From: Peribacillus sp. FSL P2-0133
GTDB lineage: Bacteria; Bacillota; Bacilli; Bacillales; DSM-1321
DNA length: 64,000 nt
Direction: 5' to 3'
Assembly: GCF_037975445.1 (NCBI RefSeq)
Contig: NZ_CP150254.1
Coordinates: forward strand, 2,912,001 to 2,976,000
Shown here: positions 28,719-38,188 of the stretch, in pieces
Position numbering within the stretch: position 1 is the stretch's first letter
How the letters are laid out: every line of letters starts with the position of its first letter
The notes under the pieces: generated by a model
What the model was told of the DNA's origin: nothing
What the model saw: the letters and a program-made list of their open reading frames with translations, nothing else
Databases searched by the model: none
Program-made: the position numbers and the translations under genes

Positions 28719-29701
28719 TATCGGGAAACCCCTACAGTTGAATCTGCTGCCTTTTTTTGTTTAACGTCTTCTTGTGTAACGACAAAGCCTTGGAAGCCAA
28801 ACGGAGGACGAGGTTCCTGATAAACACTTCCTTCTGAATTTGGAATAGTATCTACAACCGTTTCCCAGGTACGATTATTGGTTTTAAATTGAACATTCGC
28901 CAGCTGAGGGAAACGTTCCAGAATCCTGATGCCAATATGATAAATGAGCTGCTGAATCGAACGGTTATTCAGTTCATGGAACACTGTGTTTGCAATATCA
29001 CTAATTTGTTCTGCTGCTACATATTTTTCTGGATTTGCTCCAGTGGCATCCTCCCAGCGGCTATATTCCCAATCGAAATCCAAGTAGATAAATAGTGGAC
29101 GATCTTGAGCTTCAGGCAGTGTGGTGTATTCATCTTGAATAAATCCATAAAAAGAGCTTCCTTTAACCTTGATTAACTGGACATCAACTATTCCACTTGA
29201 ATGCTTAACGATTTTGCTTCCGGTAGGTGTCCTTTTCACTTCGATTGTAGTGGTAGCCCTCTCATTTCTGGAACATCGAAACACAACATCACTATTTTCA
29301 TGTCCTTCCCCTTTTGGAACAAGTACATGATCGAAGGGAACTTCATTTGCTGTCAATTCTACTGCATCTATGTGGCTATACTTATCAAGGAAAACTTCAC
29401 ATAAGAACTTTAAAAATCCTTCCGCCGTATTTCCTTGATAATTGGCGGCCTGGCGATGAATGATGTTTTTCATGGAATCCGTTGCAATCACTAAGCTATT
29501 ATCTCCTTCCGTAAAAGAAGATAAGAAAGCTTCCCCTTTCAGAGAAATCCGGCAATTAAATCCAAAAATAGTGTTATCTCTTTCTGTGAAACCTGATTCC
29601 GGTATTTTCCTCAAACCTGTAAGAGGCTGCACAAAAGTCCTATATACAAATACATCCCCTTTACCGTAATACATCGTTCTGTTTTCATTTTGAACTGTCA
29701 T
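28718..29701 (-). CDS. pucL: Urate oxidase (uricase)
   Basis: About 327 residues, the cofactor-free tunnel-fold enzyme oxidising uric acid to 5-hydroxyisourate plus hydrogen peroxide. Family marks: YGKGDVFVYRT near the start, LVIATDSMKNIIHRQAANYQGNTAEGF, SSFYGFIQDEYTTLPE and DRPLFIYLDFDWEY. ATG at 29701 follows GAGGAGG. In B. subtilis the decarboxylase domain is fused in front (PucL); here it is the separate gene upstream, 13 bp away. Middle gene of uraD-uricase-pucM. Confidence 0.95.
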   Translation of the reverse strand: MTVQNENRTMYYGKGDVFVYRTFVQPLTGLRKIPESGFTERDNTIFGFNCRISLKGEAFLSSFTEGDNSLVIATDSMKNIIHRQAANYQGNTAEGFLKFLCEVFLDKYSHIDAVELTANEVPFDHVLVPKGEGHENSDVVFRCSRNERATTTIEVKRTPTGSKIVKHSSGIVDVQLIKVKGSSFYGFIQDEYTTLPEAQDRPLFIYLDFDWEYSRWEDATGANPEKYVAAEQISDIANTVFHELNNRSIQQLIYHIGIRILERFPQLANVQFKTNNRTWETVVDTIPNSEGSVYQEPRPPFGFQGFVVTQEDVKQKKAADSTVGVSR

Positions 29702-29714
29702 ATTATTCCTCCTC

Positions 29715-30212
29715 CTATTTAATAAAATCAGATAACCTGTGGGTAGCAATTAAGTGGATTTGCTTGATCGCTTCCTTAAGTTCATTTGCCTGATCCAAAA
29801 CAATCCTTCTTTTCATCTCTGCCTTTATCAACGTTTTATCGCTGCCACGGACAGCAAATATGAACGGAAATCCAAACTTTTCTTTATACTGATTATTTAA
29901 CGCATGAAATTCTTCATATTCATCCGGAGAAAGCGAATTCAAACCTGCTGCGGATTGTTCTTTAACTGATGCTTCAGCCATATCAATCCGGGCTGCTAAG
30001 TCCGGGTGAGACTTGATTAATTGGAGCTGTTCCGATAATGAGGCATTCTGCACAACTATTTCCATTTTCTCTTTTAGGTCCTCTAAGGAAATGAATGGCT
30101 TGTAATCCCATGAACGCTCTGCTATCCATGGAGAATCTTCATATACCCATCCTAACTTTTGGATGAATTCCTCCTTGTTCAACTCATTTATGCTATTAAG
30201 GTCAGATATCAA
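29715..30212 (-). CDS. uraD: OHCU decarboxylase
   Basis: About 165 residues. Decarboxylates OHCU stereospecifically to S-allantoin, the third step of urate breakdown. The all-helical fold shows FIQKLGWVYEDSPWIAE, SHPDLAAR with the catalytic His, SADEF-type LSPDEYEEF, and KFGFPFIFAVRGSDK. Start TTG, 6 nt behind GGGAGGG; the longer frame lacks a site. First gene of the degradation operon, divergent from a PucR regulator. Confidence 0.93.
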   Translation of the reverse strand: MISDLNSINELNKEEFIQKLGWVYEDSPWIAERSWDYKPFISLEDLKEKMEIVVQNASLSEQLQLIKSHPDLAARIDMAEASVKEQSAAGLNSLSPDEYEEFHALNNQYKEKFGFPFIFAVRGSDKTLIKAEMKRRIVLDQANELKEAIKQIHLIATHRLSDFIK

Positions 30213-30450
30213 TACGGGCCCTCCCTTCTTCCGATTATTTTTACAATTCAAAACATTCTTAACTTAATTGAATTATATACGTGTGTTTATTTATAGGTCA
30301 TTAGCTGAAAAAGCTAATATTTTTCCAAACACTTTGTGCTCACCGCACTCACCTATAAAGAACAGGCTATCCTTATAGCTTATTTTCAGTTGCCAATATT
30401 CAAAAAATTAGTTAAATTAGAGAAAAAAGCCACAGCGAAGGGGACCTATC
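30213..30450. promoter_or_regulatory. Divergent uraD/pucR control region
   Basis: 238 bp between divergent starts. A perfect TTAGCT/AGCTAA hairpin (about 30300-30318) is a candidate operator; no other site is clear. Confidence 0.45.
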
Positions 30451-31641
30451 ATGCATTTAACGATGACTGATGCATTAAAATTACCACAGATAAAACAATG
30501 CCAAGTGGTAGCTGGCATTCAGGGACTTTATAGAGAAATAGAATCCATCAATAGCTTTGATGCTCCTGATGTGCTTTCCTGGTTGAAGCCAAATGAATTG
30601 ATTCTAACAACAGGATACTTATTTCAAGATAATCCGCAACAATTGGACCAATTCGTAATCGAATTAGCAAAAATGAATTGTTCAGGACTGTTCATCAAAC
30701 TTGAAGAAATTCCACAAACTACTATCAGCATCGCCAATATGGCCAATTTGCCCATTCTCAAAATCCCCCCTGAGTTTTCGCTATCAGATATCATGTCTCC
30801 CCTACTTCGTGAAATTGTAACGAGACAGAATGAACAAAAAGAGTCGAGTTATAGTATTGAAGATATTTCAGGAGTTGGTGCTGAAAATATAAGTTACGGG
30901 ATTTTAGGGATGACGGAGGTCAAATCCAGCTTCCCTCAAATTACTGGAGGATACATATGTACTGTTTTACCTTTAACGCTGCAATGGAATCAAAGGAATG
31001 ATTCCATTACTTATAAACAGCTTATCAAGACAATTGAAACATTAACCGAGCAATATAAAATCGATAAGCTCATAAGGAATATCAAGGGCAGTCTAGTCAT
31101 CATTTATCTGGAAACCATCCCCCTAGGGAACACCCACTTTTATTCACAAGTCACCCAGATAAGCCAACAAATTATCTCCACTTTATCTAAACACCTGCCA
31201 ATGAAACTTATGCTGGGAGTCGGTAACTATCATACAGGTATTAATAACCTAGCTAATAGCTTACAGGAAGCTTTACAATCTATTGATTTGGGAAAACGAT
31301 TGAACCCAGGAAAGGAAATTTACAGCTACAAAGAATTAATAACATTTAAAATTTTGCAGTATGCTCCAAAAAATGTACTCATGGATATTGTTACAGGTAA
31401 TTTAGCACCGCTGAAGGACTATGACGATGAAACCCAGTCTGACCTTATCAAAACCTTGGAGGCATTTTTGGAATGCAATCTTCGACCTGCTGAAACGGCC
31501 AGAAAAATGGGGGTACATCGAAACACTATCCATTTTCGAATAAAAAGCATAAAAAAACTATTAGGAATGGACTTAAGCAATGATGATCTGTTCACTTTAA
31601 AACTTGCACTATATGCCAAACGACTACTGGATAACCGATAA
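30451..31641 (+). CDS. pucR: PucR-family transcriptional regulator (1)
   Basis: 396 residues: an N-terminal PucR domain (LTMTDALKLPQIKQCQVVAG, LILTTGYLFQDN), a central GGDEF-like remnant (LGVGNYHTGINNLANSLQEAL) and a C-terminal helix-turn-helix (NLRPAETARKMGVHRNTIHFRI). In B. subtilis PucR senses purine catabolites and activates the puc genes. Divergent from uraD-uricase-pucM, so it very likely controls them. Ends at a terminator. Confidence 0.9.
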   Translation: MHLTMTDALKLPQIKQCQVVAGIQGLYREIESINSFDAPDVLSWLKPNELILTTGYLFQDNPQQLDQFVIELAKMNCSGLFIKLEEIPQTTISIANMANLPILKIPPEFSLSDIMSPLLREIVTRQNEQKESSYSIEDISGVGAENISYGILGMTEVKSSFPQITGGYICTVLPLTLQWNQRNDSITYKQLIKTIETLTEQYKIDKLIRNIKGSLVIIYLETIPLGNTHFYSQVTQISQQIISTLSKHLPMKLMLGVGNYHTGINNLANSLQEALQSIDLGKRLNPGKEIYSYKELITFKILQYAPKNVLMDIVTGNLAPLKDYDDETQSDLIKTLEAFLECNLRPAETARKMGVHRNTIHFRIKSIKKLLGMDLSNDDLFTLKLALYAKRLLDNR

Positions 31642-31662
31642 GAAATAGTCCATACCATATGA

Positions 31663-31702
31663 AAAACTGCCAGAGAAACCTAATTCCCTGGCAGTTTTTT
31701 TC
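31663..31702 (+). terminator. Terminator of pucR (1)
   Basis: A 10-bp perfect stem (31664-31673 with 31688-31697) followed by seven T. Confidence 0.85.
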
Positions 31703-31753
31703 TAAGTTCAGTAACACTTGATTCCCGATTCCTTCAAATACTGCTTCCTTTAC

Positions 31754-32941
31754 CTAGTCATGTAATAATAACTTCGCAGCTTTTATACTAAACTGCAATT
31801 TAAAAGCAATATCCCTCGATTTTAAATCAACTCCCAATAAGTCCTCAACTCTAGACAAACGGAACTTTACAGTATTTCGATGAACAAACAAAGCTCGTGC
31901 CGCATCTTCTATTCTCCCTCTAGAAAATAGATATGTTTCTAGCGTTTTTAACAACTCCCCCTCATTTTCCCTATCATATACAATAATCGGTTGAATCATG
32001 GATAGCACGTATTGAGTTATTGCATCCTTAGGGATTTGATTTATTAAATCTTCAACTTCAATGCTTGCGTAATCATTGATATTAGTCGGGTTGACCCTCG
32101 AGCCAAGTTGAATAGCCTTTTTAGCTTCAATAAACCCTTCTTTCAAATTGTAGATTTCTTTTTTTACCTTGCTTAACCCCATGGATAGTGAAGTGCCAGG
32201 ATTATCTTCGGATATAAGACCTTCTAAAACGCCGGCAATTCTTTGAGCCTGCAGAAGTAGGTGTTCATCAGTCACCATTCCTTTTCCTTGTAGGATAATC
32301 AATTGACCATCGAAGTTGATATTCCAATACTTAAAATCTTTTTTTTCCGTTTGGTTTAATTTCTCCAACATTCTACCAATTGGAAAGAATGAATCCCCTT
32401 CTTTTTTCGTTTCATTTATTAAGAGAAGAATATATGGCCTATCGGGATTAAAGCCAAATTCCTGTAATTGGGGGATAAAAGATGAACTCCTATTTTCCCC
32501 TTTCAAAAGAGAATGAAAAACTTTAAAACTTCCTTTTTCATTGTTTTTCACTTTCTCCTTATTAACAAGTTCATGTGTAAAGCTGAATAATAAGTCGGAT
32601 AAAGGCATTTCATAGGGAATCTCCAGTAATGGGAAATTGTACTTGTTCGCTTCTTCTACCATTCCAGGAGGAATCGTAGAAAGAAACCTCTTAATCTTGA
32701 TAGCTAATCCAGCACTTCCTCTTTTCGACAATTCCCTAACAAGATTGATTTGAGCATTCAGGTCATCTTTAAACACATAACCAGTTGTCAGTAGGAGTTC
32801 CCCTCGTTTAATCCATGATATATCCGGATGATCCATTATACTTACTGAATTAATTACCCGAGCTAACCCTTGATTCCCTCCAATAACTTCCACTTGGTTT
32901 AGGGCAGGAAGCTTCAAAGCTTTTTCGATCGTTAAATACAT
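31754..32941 (-). CDS. PucR-family transcriptional regulator (2)
   Basis: About 395 residues, paralogue of the regulator at 30451: PucR domain (LTIEKALKLPALNQVEVIGG, LLLTTGYVFKDD), central domain (MGLSKVKKEIYNLKEGFIEAKKA) and the HTH tail (RIEDAARALFVHRNTVKFRL). ATG at 32941 follows AGGGGGAG; the longer frame adds 29 unlikely residues. Divergent from the urate permease gene at 33189, which it probably controls. Confidence 0.9.
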   Translation of the reverse strand: MYLTIEKALKLPALNQVEVIGGNQGLARVINSVSIMDHPDISWIKRGELLLTTGYVFKDDLNAQINLVRELSKRGSAGLAIKIKRFLSTIPPGMVEEANKYNFPLLEIPYEMPLSDLLFSFTHELVNKEKVKNNEKGSFKVFHSLLKGENRSSSFIPQLQEFGFNPDRPYILLLINETKKEGDSFFPIGRMLEKLNQTEKKDFKYWNINFDGQLIILQGKGMVTDEHLLLQAQRIAGVLEGLISEDNPGTSLSMGLSKVKKEIYNLKEGFIEAKKAIQLGSRVNPTNINDYASIEVEDLINQIPKDAITQYVLSMIQPIIVYDRENEGELLKTLETYLFSRGRIEDAARALFVHRNTVKFRLSRVEDLLGVDLKSRDIAFKLQFSIKAAKLLLHD

Positions 32942-33188
32942 ATTTCTCCCCCTATTCCTCTTAATTATAAACAGGATGTAATTAAAATAATATTCATATT
33001 TTTCCAAAAAATAGTCTTGATTTAGCATTATGGCGGTGATAATATAAAAACATCTTAATTTTGTAAATGCTGTTTCTTAATAAGCAACGATAAAACCGAC
33101 CATAAGGAAGCGTTTACAAATTCACAAGGAGGCGATTTCATTAAATCCACATAATTGGAAAGCTCTTACTAATTAAAAGGGGGCAATC

Positions 33189-34529
33189 ATGGAAAATTTG
33201 AGCAAAGTAAACACGCTATTGTTAGGTTTACAGCATGTTTGTGTAATGTATGGAGGAGCGGTAGCTGTTCCACTAATCGTCGGTCCTGCAATCGGCTTGA
33301 CACAAGAACAAATCATATACCTGATCTCGTTTGATTTACTCGCCTGTGGGATAGTCACCTTGCTTCAAGTTATTGGCGGTAAAGGATTTGGTATAAGATT
33401 ACCGGCCTTAATGGCTGTTTCTTTTATCGTGGTTGAGCCAGTAATAGCTATAGGAACAGTCCATAGTATAACCGGGGTTTTAGGCGCAGTTATGGTATCT
33501 GGAGTAATTGTTGCTATTTTATCAGGAGTAATTGGTAAATTAATCCCCTTTTTCCCACCAATTGTTGCAGGGTCCGTCATTTTAATTATAGGCGTGTCAT
33601 TAATGCCAGTTGCCATGAAAAATGCAGCGGGTGGAAGCGGTTCCCCCACCTTTGGAGATCCTATGAATCTAATGCTAGCTTGTTTTACACTACTGTGTTT
33701 CCTTCTGTTGAATACACTTACTAAAGGTTTCTCGAAAGCGGTTTCAGTGCTTTTTGCCATGGTTCTTGGTACTATATTGGCTGGTTTCTTAGGTATGGTC
33801 GATACCTCTGGCTTTACAGAGGCCAGCTGGTTTACAATGGTGACTCCTTTCTATTTTGGGGTACCCACCTTCGACTTCTCATCTATTATCACTATGACAA
33901 TCATATCTTTAATCATTGCTGTTGAAAGCATAGGCGTCTTTTTGACACTCGGGGAAGTATGCGGGAAGGAAATAACCGAAAAAGATGTGGAAAAGGGGCT
34001 CCGGGCAGAAGGAATAGGGAGCTTCATAAGTGGCATCTTCAACTCTTTTAACCATTCTACCTTCTCACAAAATGTCGGCTTGGTCCTGCTGACAAAGATA
34101 ACTCAGCGCTCGGTAGTAGTCACGGCAGGTTGTATTCTAATCACTCTAGCTTTTGTGCCTAAGGTTGCCGGTCTTACGACGATGATCCCTTTACCCGTTC
34201 TGGGTGGGGCTATGATACCAATGTTTGGAATGCTTCTATCTGCAGCTTTGGGAATGGTAGCCAAAGCTGATTTAAGCAAACCTTCCAATCAATTGACGAT
34301 TGCACTTGGAATAGGAGTCGGTCTAGCAATCAAGGGGGTCCCAGAAGCATTCGATAAATTCCCTGAAACAGTCCAATTAATATGTGGAAATGGAGTAGTA
34401 ATGGGTACAATAACTCTAGTTGTGCTAAATGCCATCCTGAATGGAAAATCAAATCCATCTATTACACACCATCATTCCATACCCGATATTCAACCAAGTA
34501 TGAGCCAGAACATTAATATACACCCTTAG
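33189..34529 (+). CDS. pucK: Uric acid/xanthine permease (NCS2 family)
   Basis: 446 residues with about 12-14 membrane helices. NCS2 motifs include LGLQHVCVMYGGAVAVPLIVG near the N-terminus, VIGGKGFGIRLPALMAVSF, and the substrate-site helix (FNSFNHSTFSQNVGLVLLT) with the QNVG signature. Imports urate or xanthine using the proton gradient. It could equally be named pucJ; B. subtilis has both. Context with two PucR regulators and uricase fixes the role as urate uptake. Confidence 0.92.
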   Translation: MENLSKVNTLLLGLQHVCVMYGGAVAVPLIVGPAIGLTQEQIIYLISFDLLACGIVTLLQVIGGKGFGIRLPALMAVSFIVVEPVIAIGTVHSITGVLGAVMVSGVIVAILSGVIGKLIPFFPPIVAGSVILIIGVSLMPVAMKNAAGGSGSPTFGDPMNLMLACFTLLCFLLLNTLTKGFSKAVSVLFAMVLGTILAGFLGMVDTSGFTEASWFTMVTPFYFGVPTFDFSSIITMTIISLIIAVESIGVFLTLGEVCGKEITEKDVEKGLRAEGIGSFISGIFNSFNHSTFSQNVGLVLLTKITQRSVVVTAGCILITLAFVPKVAGLTTMIPLPVLGGAMIPMFGMLLSAALGMVAKADLSKPSNQLTIALGIGVGLAIKGVPEAFDKFPETVQLICGNGVVMGTITLVVLNAILNGKSNPSITHHHSIPDIQPSMSQNINIHP

Positions 34530-34870
34530 AAAGTAGCGGACAAGGCAATTCTCTAAGGGTGTCTGGTTGGCTAGATTCTCCAACACTTTTAATTATAACC
34601 TTATTCAGATAATTTTCAAACAAATAATACAAGCACCTTGCAACAGCCTATTTAATAGGTAAGCAAGGTGCTTTTTTTCGCTCAATTTCAGGGCAAAGTC
34701 TGATGGCTTTTCGACTTGTTTCATTTGAAAAGAGAGCGATATAACCCTCCAAAAATTCGGAAAATCATTCCCGGACTTCTCGAGAAAAATGTGGAAAATG
34801 ACCTTTTTTTGAGTCGGGAAATGACTTTGTTATTTCTCTTATTTTGCTAAAGCATCTGTTACTTCAAATT
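34530..34870. other. Intergenic region between convergent genes
   Basis: Holds the permease terminator at 34631-34679 and otherwise unremarkable DNA. Confidence 0.6.
34631..34679 (+). terminator. Terminator of the urate permease gene
   Basis: An 11-bp perfect stem (34631-34641 with 34663-34673), with a second inner stem in the loop, followed by seven T. Confidence 0.88.
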
Positions 34871-36142
34871 TTATTTTTTACTTCCCCGGGACCAGATAAC
34901 CACTGGAATCAATAATAAAGATAATAACCCTCCAATAAATGATAATGTTGTATAACTTGAACCAGCCACAATCATTCCGGATAAGGCTCCGCCAGAAGCT
35001 CCTGATAATGCAATTAAAACATCCACTTTACCTTGAGTTTTAGCACGAGTTGAAGTTTCAGTTGAATCAACAATAAGAGCAGTCCCACTTATTAAACCAA
35101 AATTCCAACCTAATCCAAGTAATGAAAGAGCAATTACTAGGAGAATCATGGAATCACCTGGTGCAATCGCTGATACTAAGCCTGCCAGAAGCAAAGTGGA
35201 CCCAGAGGCAATAGCCATAGCAGTACGACCAAACTTATCAACAAGGACACCTGTAACTAGTGAAGGGAGATACATGGCACCTACATGAAATCCAATTACA
35301 AGACCTATTTCACCCAAGTTATGTCCATGATGTCCCATATGAACTGGTGTCATTGTCATGATAGCCACCATTACGATTTGAGTAAGAACCATAATTGTCG
35401 CACCAACAATAATACCTCTTTTGTTTGCTATTTGTTCAGTATCCGTCGAATGTTCTATTCGCTTACTTTCTTGGTTGGACGCTTCTATCGTTCTTGCGAT
35501 AACTAATGGGTCTGGGCGTAGCATGACGAAAAGTACAAGACCTGCCAGGATAAATGCTGCTGCTGATAAAATGAAAGGACCAGCAAGTGATGGTATGCCA
35601 ATAGAAGTAGCAAACCCCCCCATTACATTCACTAAATTTGGACCTGCAACTGCACCAAATGTTGTAAACACCATTGTAATACTAATAGCAGTAGCTCGTT
35701 GTTTATTGTTCGCTAAGTCCGTACCAGCGTAACGAGCTTGTAAATTTGTCGCTGTTCCTGCACCATAAATAAGCAGGGAAGCAAATAAAAGGAAAACACT
35801 ATTTATTATAGCTGCAGTTATGACTCCTATTGCCCCAAGTCCACCTATCATAAAACCAGCTGTTAGACCTGTACGACGACCGTAACGTTGAGAAAGTCTC
35901 CCTACGATTAAAGCAGCCCCTGCAGACCCTAAAGTAAATAAACCCGAAGGAAGTCCAGCAAATGCATCTGTGCCAAGCATTTGTTGTGCAAGAAGTGCCC
36001 CCACCGTAATTCCAGCCGCTAATCCAGCACCACCAAAAATTTGTGAAATACTTACAATAATTAATGTGCGTTTGTATAACATTTTTTGTTTTTCTTGAGA
36101 ATCTACATAACTCTGATTCAATTGATATGCTTTATTAGACAT
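34871..36142 (-). CDS. MFS transporter
   Basis: 423 residues, 12 predicted membrane helices, with the MFS loop motif GRLSQRYGRRTGL between helices 2 and 3. A His-rich loop (TPVHMGHHGHNLGEIG) lies between helices 6 and 8. Encoded 11 bp downstream of an ArsR-rhodanese regulator, so it is probably an efflux pump induced by whatever that regulator senses: a thiol-reactive, sulphide- or metal-type stress is suggested by the rhodanese part. Substrate unknown. Confidence 0.9.
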   Translation of the reverse strand: MSNKAYQLNQSYVDSQEKQKMLYKRTLIIVSISQIFGGAGLAAGITVGALLAQQMLGTDAFAGLPSGLFTLGSAGAALIVGRLSQRYGRRTGLTAGFMIGGLGAIGVITAAIINSVFLLFASLLIYGAGTATNLQARYAGTDLANNKQRATAISITMVFTTFGAVAGPNLVNVMGGFATSIGIPSLAGPFILSAAAFILAGLVLFVMLRPDPLVIARTIEASNQESKRIEHSTDTEQIANKRGIIVGATIMVLTQIVMVAIMTMTPVHMGHHGHNLGEIGLVIGFHVGAMYLPSLVTGVLVDKFGRTAMAIASGSTLLLAGLVSAIAPGDSMILLVIALSLLGLGWNFGLISGTALIVDSTETSTRAKTQGKVDVLIALSGASGGALSGMIVAGSSYTTLSFIGGLLSLLLIPVVIWSRGSKK

Positions 36143-36153
36143 TTGTTAATACC

Positions 36154-36807
36154 TCATTTATCATTCTGTAATTTCCAATCATGTACACCTTCCTCTAGAC
36201 GAAATGCATTAAAACCTTTGGATCTTAAAAGTTCAACAGCTTCCACTGACATTAAACAGTAACAACCGCGACAATAAGCAACAACATCACAATTGCTTGG
36301 TAAAGTTGAAAGTTTCTCGCTTAACTCTTCAATTGGCATAGAAACTGCACCAGGAATATGGGCTTCTTCATACTCCTCCATAGGTCTTACATCCAACAAA
36401 ATAACTTCACCTTTATCCATCCGATCTTTAATTTCTGAAAGTGAAATCCCATCCATTTCAAGATTGACATTTAAGAACTTTTGCTTGATTTGTTGAACCT
36501 GTACAAACTGTTTTTCTGATAATGTATGCAAGGAAGTTAAAAAATCCGAAATGGCTGCATCTGCTAGTTCGTAAATGACGTAGTTCCCTTTCTTCTGAAA
36601 CTTTACCAATCTAGAATTAGCAAGGGTTTGTAAATGTTGAGAAACATTCGCCACAGACATATTAGCAGCTTTAGATAATGCCTCCACCGACTTTGGACCT
36701 TGAGATAAAATATCAAGAATTTCCAATCGTTTTGGACTAGAAAGACTTTTACCTATTCTTGCGAACTCTTGATACAATAAATCTTTTAAATATCGTTCAT
36801 TAAACAT
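36154..36807 (-). CDS. ArsR-family HTH regulator fused to a rhodanese domain
   Basis: 217 residues: a winged helix (about 10-95; RLEILDILSQGPKSVEALSKA, ANMSVANVSQHLQTL) followed by a rhodanese domain (about 118-213; ILLDVRPMEEYEEAHIPGAVS) with active-site loop YCRGCYCLMS. The two extra Cys around the catalytic one suggest redox or persulphide sensing. An inverted repeat in front of the gene looks like its own operator. Co-transcribed with the MFS gene downstream. Confidence 0.9.
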   Translation of the reverse strand: MFNERYLKDLLYQEFARIGKSLSSPKRLEILDILSQGPKSVEALSKAANMSVANVSQHLQTLANSRLVKFQKKGNYVIYELADAAISDFLTSLHTLSEKQFVQVQQIKQKFLNVNLEMDGISLSEIKDRMDKGEVILLDVRPMEEYEEAHIPGAVSMPIEELSEKLSTLPSNCDVVAYCRGCYCLMSVEAVELLRSKGFNAFRLEEGVHDWKLQNDK

Positions 36808-36825
36808 GTAAAATCACCATCTATC

Positions 36826-36847
36826 TATTCAAATGTTTTATTGAATA
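36826..36847. promoter_or_regulatory. Candidate ArsR operator
   Basis: TATTCAA, 8 bp, TTGAATA is a perfect inverted repeat 19 bp upstream of the ArsR-rhodanese start, with a further half site (TTGAATA-like) just beyond. Confidence 0.55.
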
Positions 36848-36910
36848 CTTGAATATTAATCAAAACCATAAGAATTGTCAAACAATTCCTTGACTAACCG
36901 TTTGTTAAAA

Positions 36911-36990
36911 GTTCCCCTTTAGTTCCATAATAAAAAGACGCCTTAAAGACAGCCCTGATCATCAGCTAAGGCACCTGTCAGTTCAACAAA
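36911..36990 (-). repeat. Dispersed terminator repeat, copy 1 (type A)
   Basis: A divergent copy: the core stem (CGCCTTAAAGACAGC on the plus strand) is weakened. It lies 57 bp after the DUF1259 stop codon. General description under copy 14. Confidence 0.75.
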
Positions 36991-37046
36991 ACCAGTATTT
37001 TACCGTGAATTATGTTCATTAAAAAATCAGACAAGTGGGAAATCCA

Positions 37047-37433
37047 TTAGTTCCTTAGCGCTTTTCTGACTTTCTTTGCAAAAACTAATGGATCATCAAC
37101 AGCTTCGATATTAACGTAAATCAAATTCGGATTATCAAATAGCCACTCATTGTGTATGGATGAAACTATTATTCCTTGTTTAAGAATCAAAGCAACAAAA
37201 TTCTCGACTTCACTTTGCAAGAGTGCAACCCTACCTAGGCACAATGCTCGTCCAGTCTGATTATCTCTTGATTCAAATGAGAAAGAAGAGGTTACTCTAA
37301 AACGTTTTCCTAAAATTTTTGCTTTTATTTCATTTCGATTTATGGTTGTCACACATTTTCCACCCGCAAACCCTTCTTGTCCGCCGATAATTCTAGCAAA
37401 CTTTTGACAAATTAATTCATCATTAGATGCCAT
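37047..37433 (-). CDS. DUF1259 (LppY/LpqO-like) domain protein
   Basis: 128 residues without a signal peptide. The C-terminal HNEWLFDNPNLIYVNIEAVDDPLVFAKKVRKAL matches the DUF1259 pattern (HNHW-type, then IY-H/N-EG-type, then DPL-FA). Typical DUF1259 proteins carry two such halves in about 280 residues; this is a single half. Function unknown. Good AGGGGACGAATAG-spaced start. Confidence 0.75.
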   Translation of the reverse strand: MASNDELICQKFARIIGGQEGFAGGKCVTTINRNEIKAKILGKRFRVTSSFSFESRDNQTGRALCLGRVALLQSEVENFVALILKQGIIVSSIHNEWLFDNPNLIYVNIEAVDDPLVFAKKVRKALRN

Positions 37434-37536
37434 CTATTCGTCCCCTCCCTAATATTAATAGGATATGAATCAATGAATAGATCCGAAACGGATATGAATC
37501 TATTTTGAAATGAAAATTATTTTTATATCTTATTTA

Positions 37537-37620
37537 AACTATCCTGCTCCTGTTAGCTCCATAAGAAAAGAGCTGATCATCAAAACTCACTAATGAACTA
37601 ATGCACCCGATGGTTGTATA
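37537..37620 (-). repeat. Dispersed terminator repeat, copy 2a (type C)
   Basis: First of two overlapping copies in tandem. The body reads GAGCTGATCATCAAAACTCACTAATGAACTAATGCACC, the type C variant, with the usual ends. Confidence 0.75.
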
Positions 37621-37680
37621 AGAAAAGGAGCTGCTGATCAGCTTCTGATAATGAAATATATCACCCGTTAATTCAACAAA
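37612..37680 (-). repeat. Dispersed terminator repeat, copy 2b (type B-like)
   Basis: Second tandem copy; ends one base before the lipoprotein stop codon at 37682. Core stem GGAGCTGCTGATCAGCTTC. Confidence 0.75.
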
Positions 37681-37681
37681 A

Positions 37682-38146
37682 TCACTTAACTTTATTATGC
37701 AGTTCAAATGACTCATCAAAGCCATCCCATTTTACAATAATTTGTATAACTTCATCTTTACTTACTTTTGATCCACCTTCTGAACTTCCACTATTTGTAA
37801 ATACCTTTTCGCTAGGTGGTTCAGTGTATGTCTCTGTTTTACTACCGCTTTCAGTGATTGTTTCATAAGTGTATTCAAGTTTTTTCATGGAAGACAGCTC
37901 TTCCAAAGACCCCTTATATTTTAATATAAGTTCATAGCTATCTTCGTTAGAGTATGCAGTTTTACCGTCATCTTCTTCCCATAATTCGGTTCCTTTATAA
38001 GAATATTCGGCTTCCCAATGTTCGCTTTCTCCTATGAATTTATAATCATTGTTAATGGTTTTCGGATTATTATCTTTGTTAGTGGTGTCCGAACCACAAG
38101 CTGTTAAAACCATTATTATAAATAATACGGTGAGTATTTTTTTCAA
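37682..38146 (-). CDS. Small lipoprotein, function unknown
   Basis: About 154 residues with a lipoprotein signal (lipobox VLTAC, Cys near residue 17), then a hydrophilic beta-rich part (YKFIGESEHWEAEYSY, YELILKYKG, QIIVKWDGFDESFEL). It resembles the many small Bacillus lipoproteins without known role. TTG start at 38146 lies 7 nt behind GAGGAGG. Follows the HTH gene and its broken partner in the same direction; the repeat pair follows at once. Confidence 0.8.
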   Translation of the reverse strand: MKKILTVLFIIMVLTACGSDTTNKDNNPKTINNDYKFIGESEHWEAEYSYKGTELWEEDDGKTAYSNEDSYELILKYKGSLEELSSMKKLEYTYETITESGSKTETYTEPPSEKVFTNSGSSEGGSKVSKDEVIQIIVKWDGFDESFELHNKVK

Positions 38147-38188
38147 CTTCACTCCTCCTCAATGATCGAATTGAATCCTTGTTCAATT

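Noticed and set aside
33108-33125. cre site upstream of the urate permease gene
   Set aside because: TGTAAACGCTTCCT on the minus strand misses the consensus at two positions.
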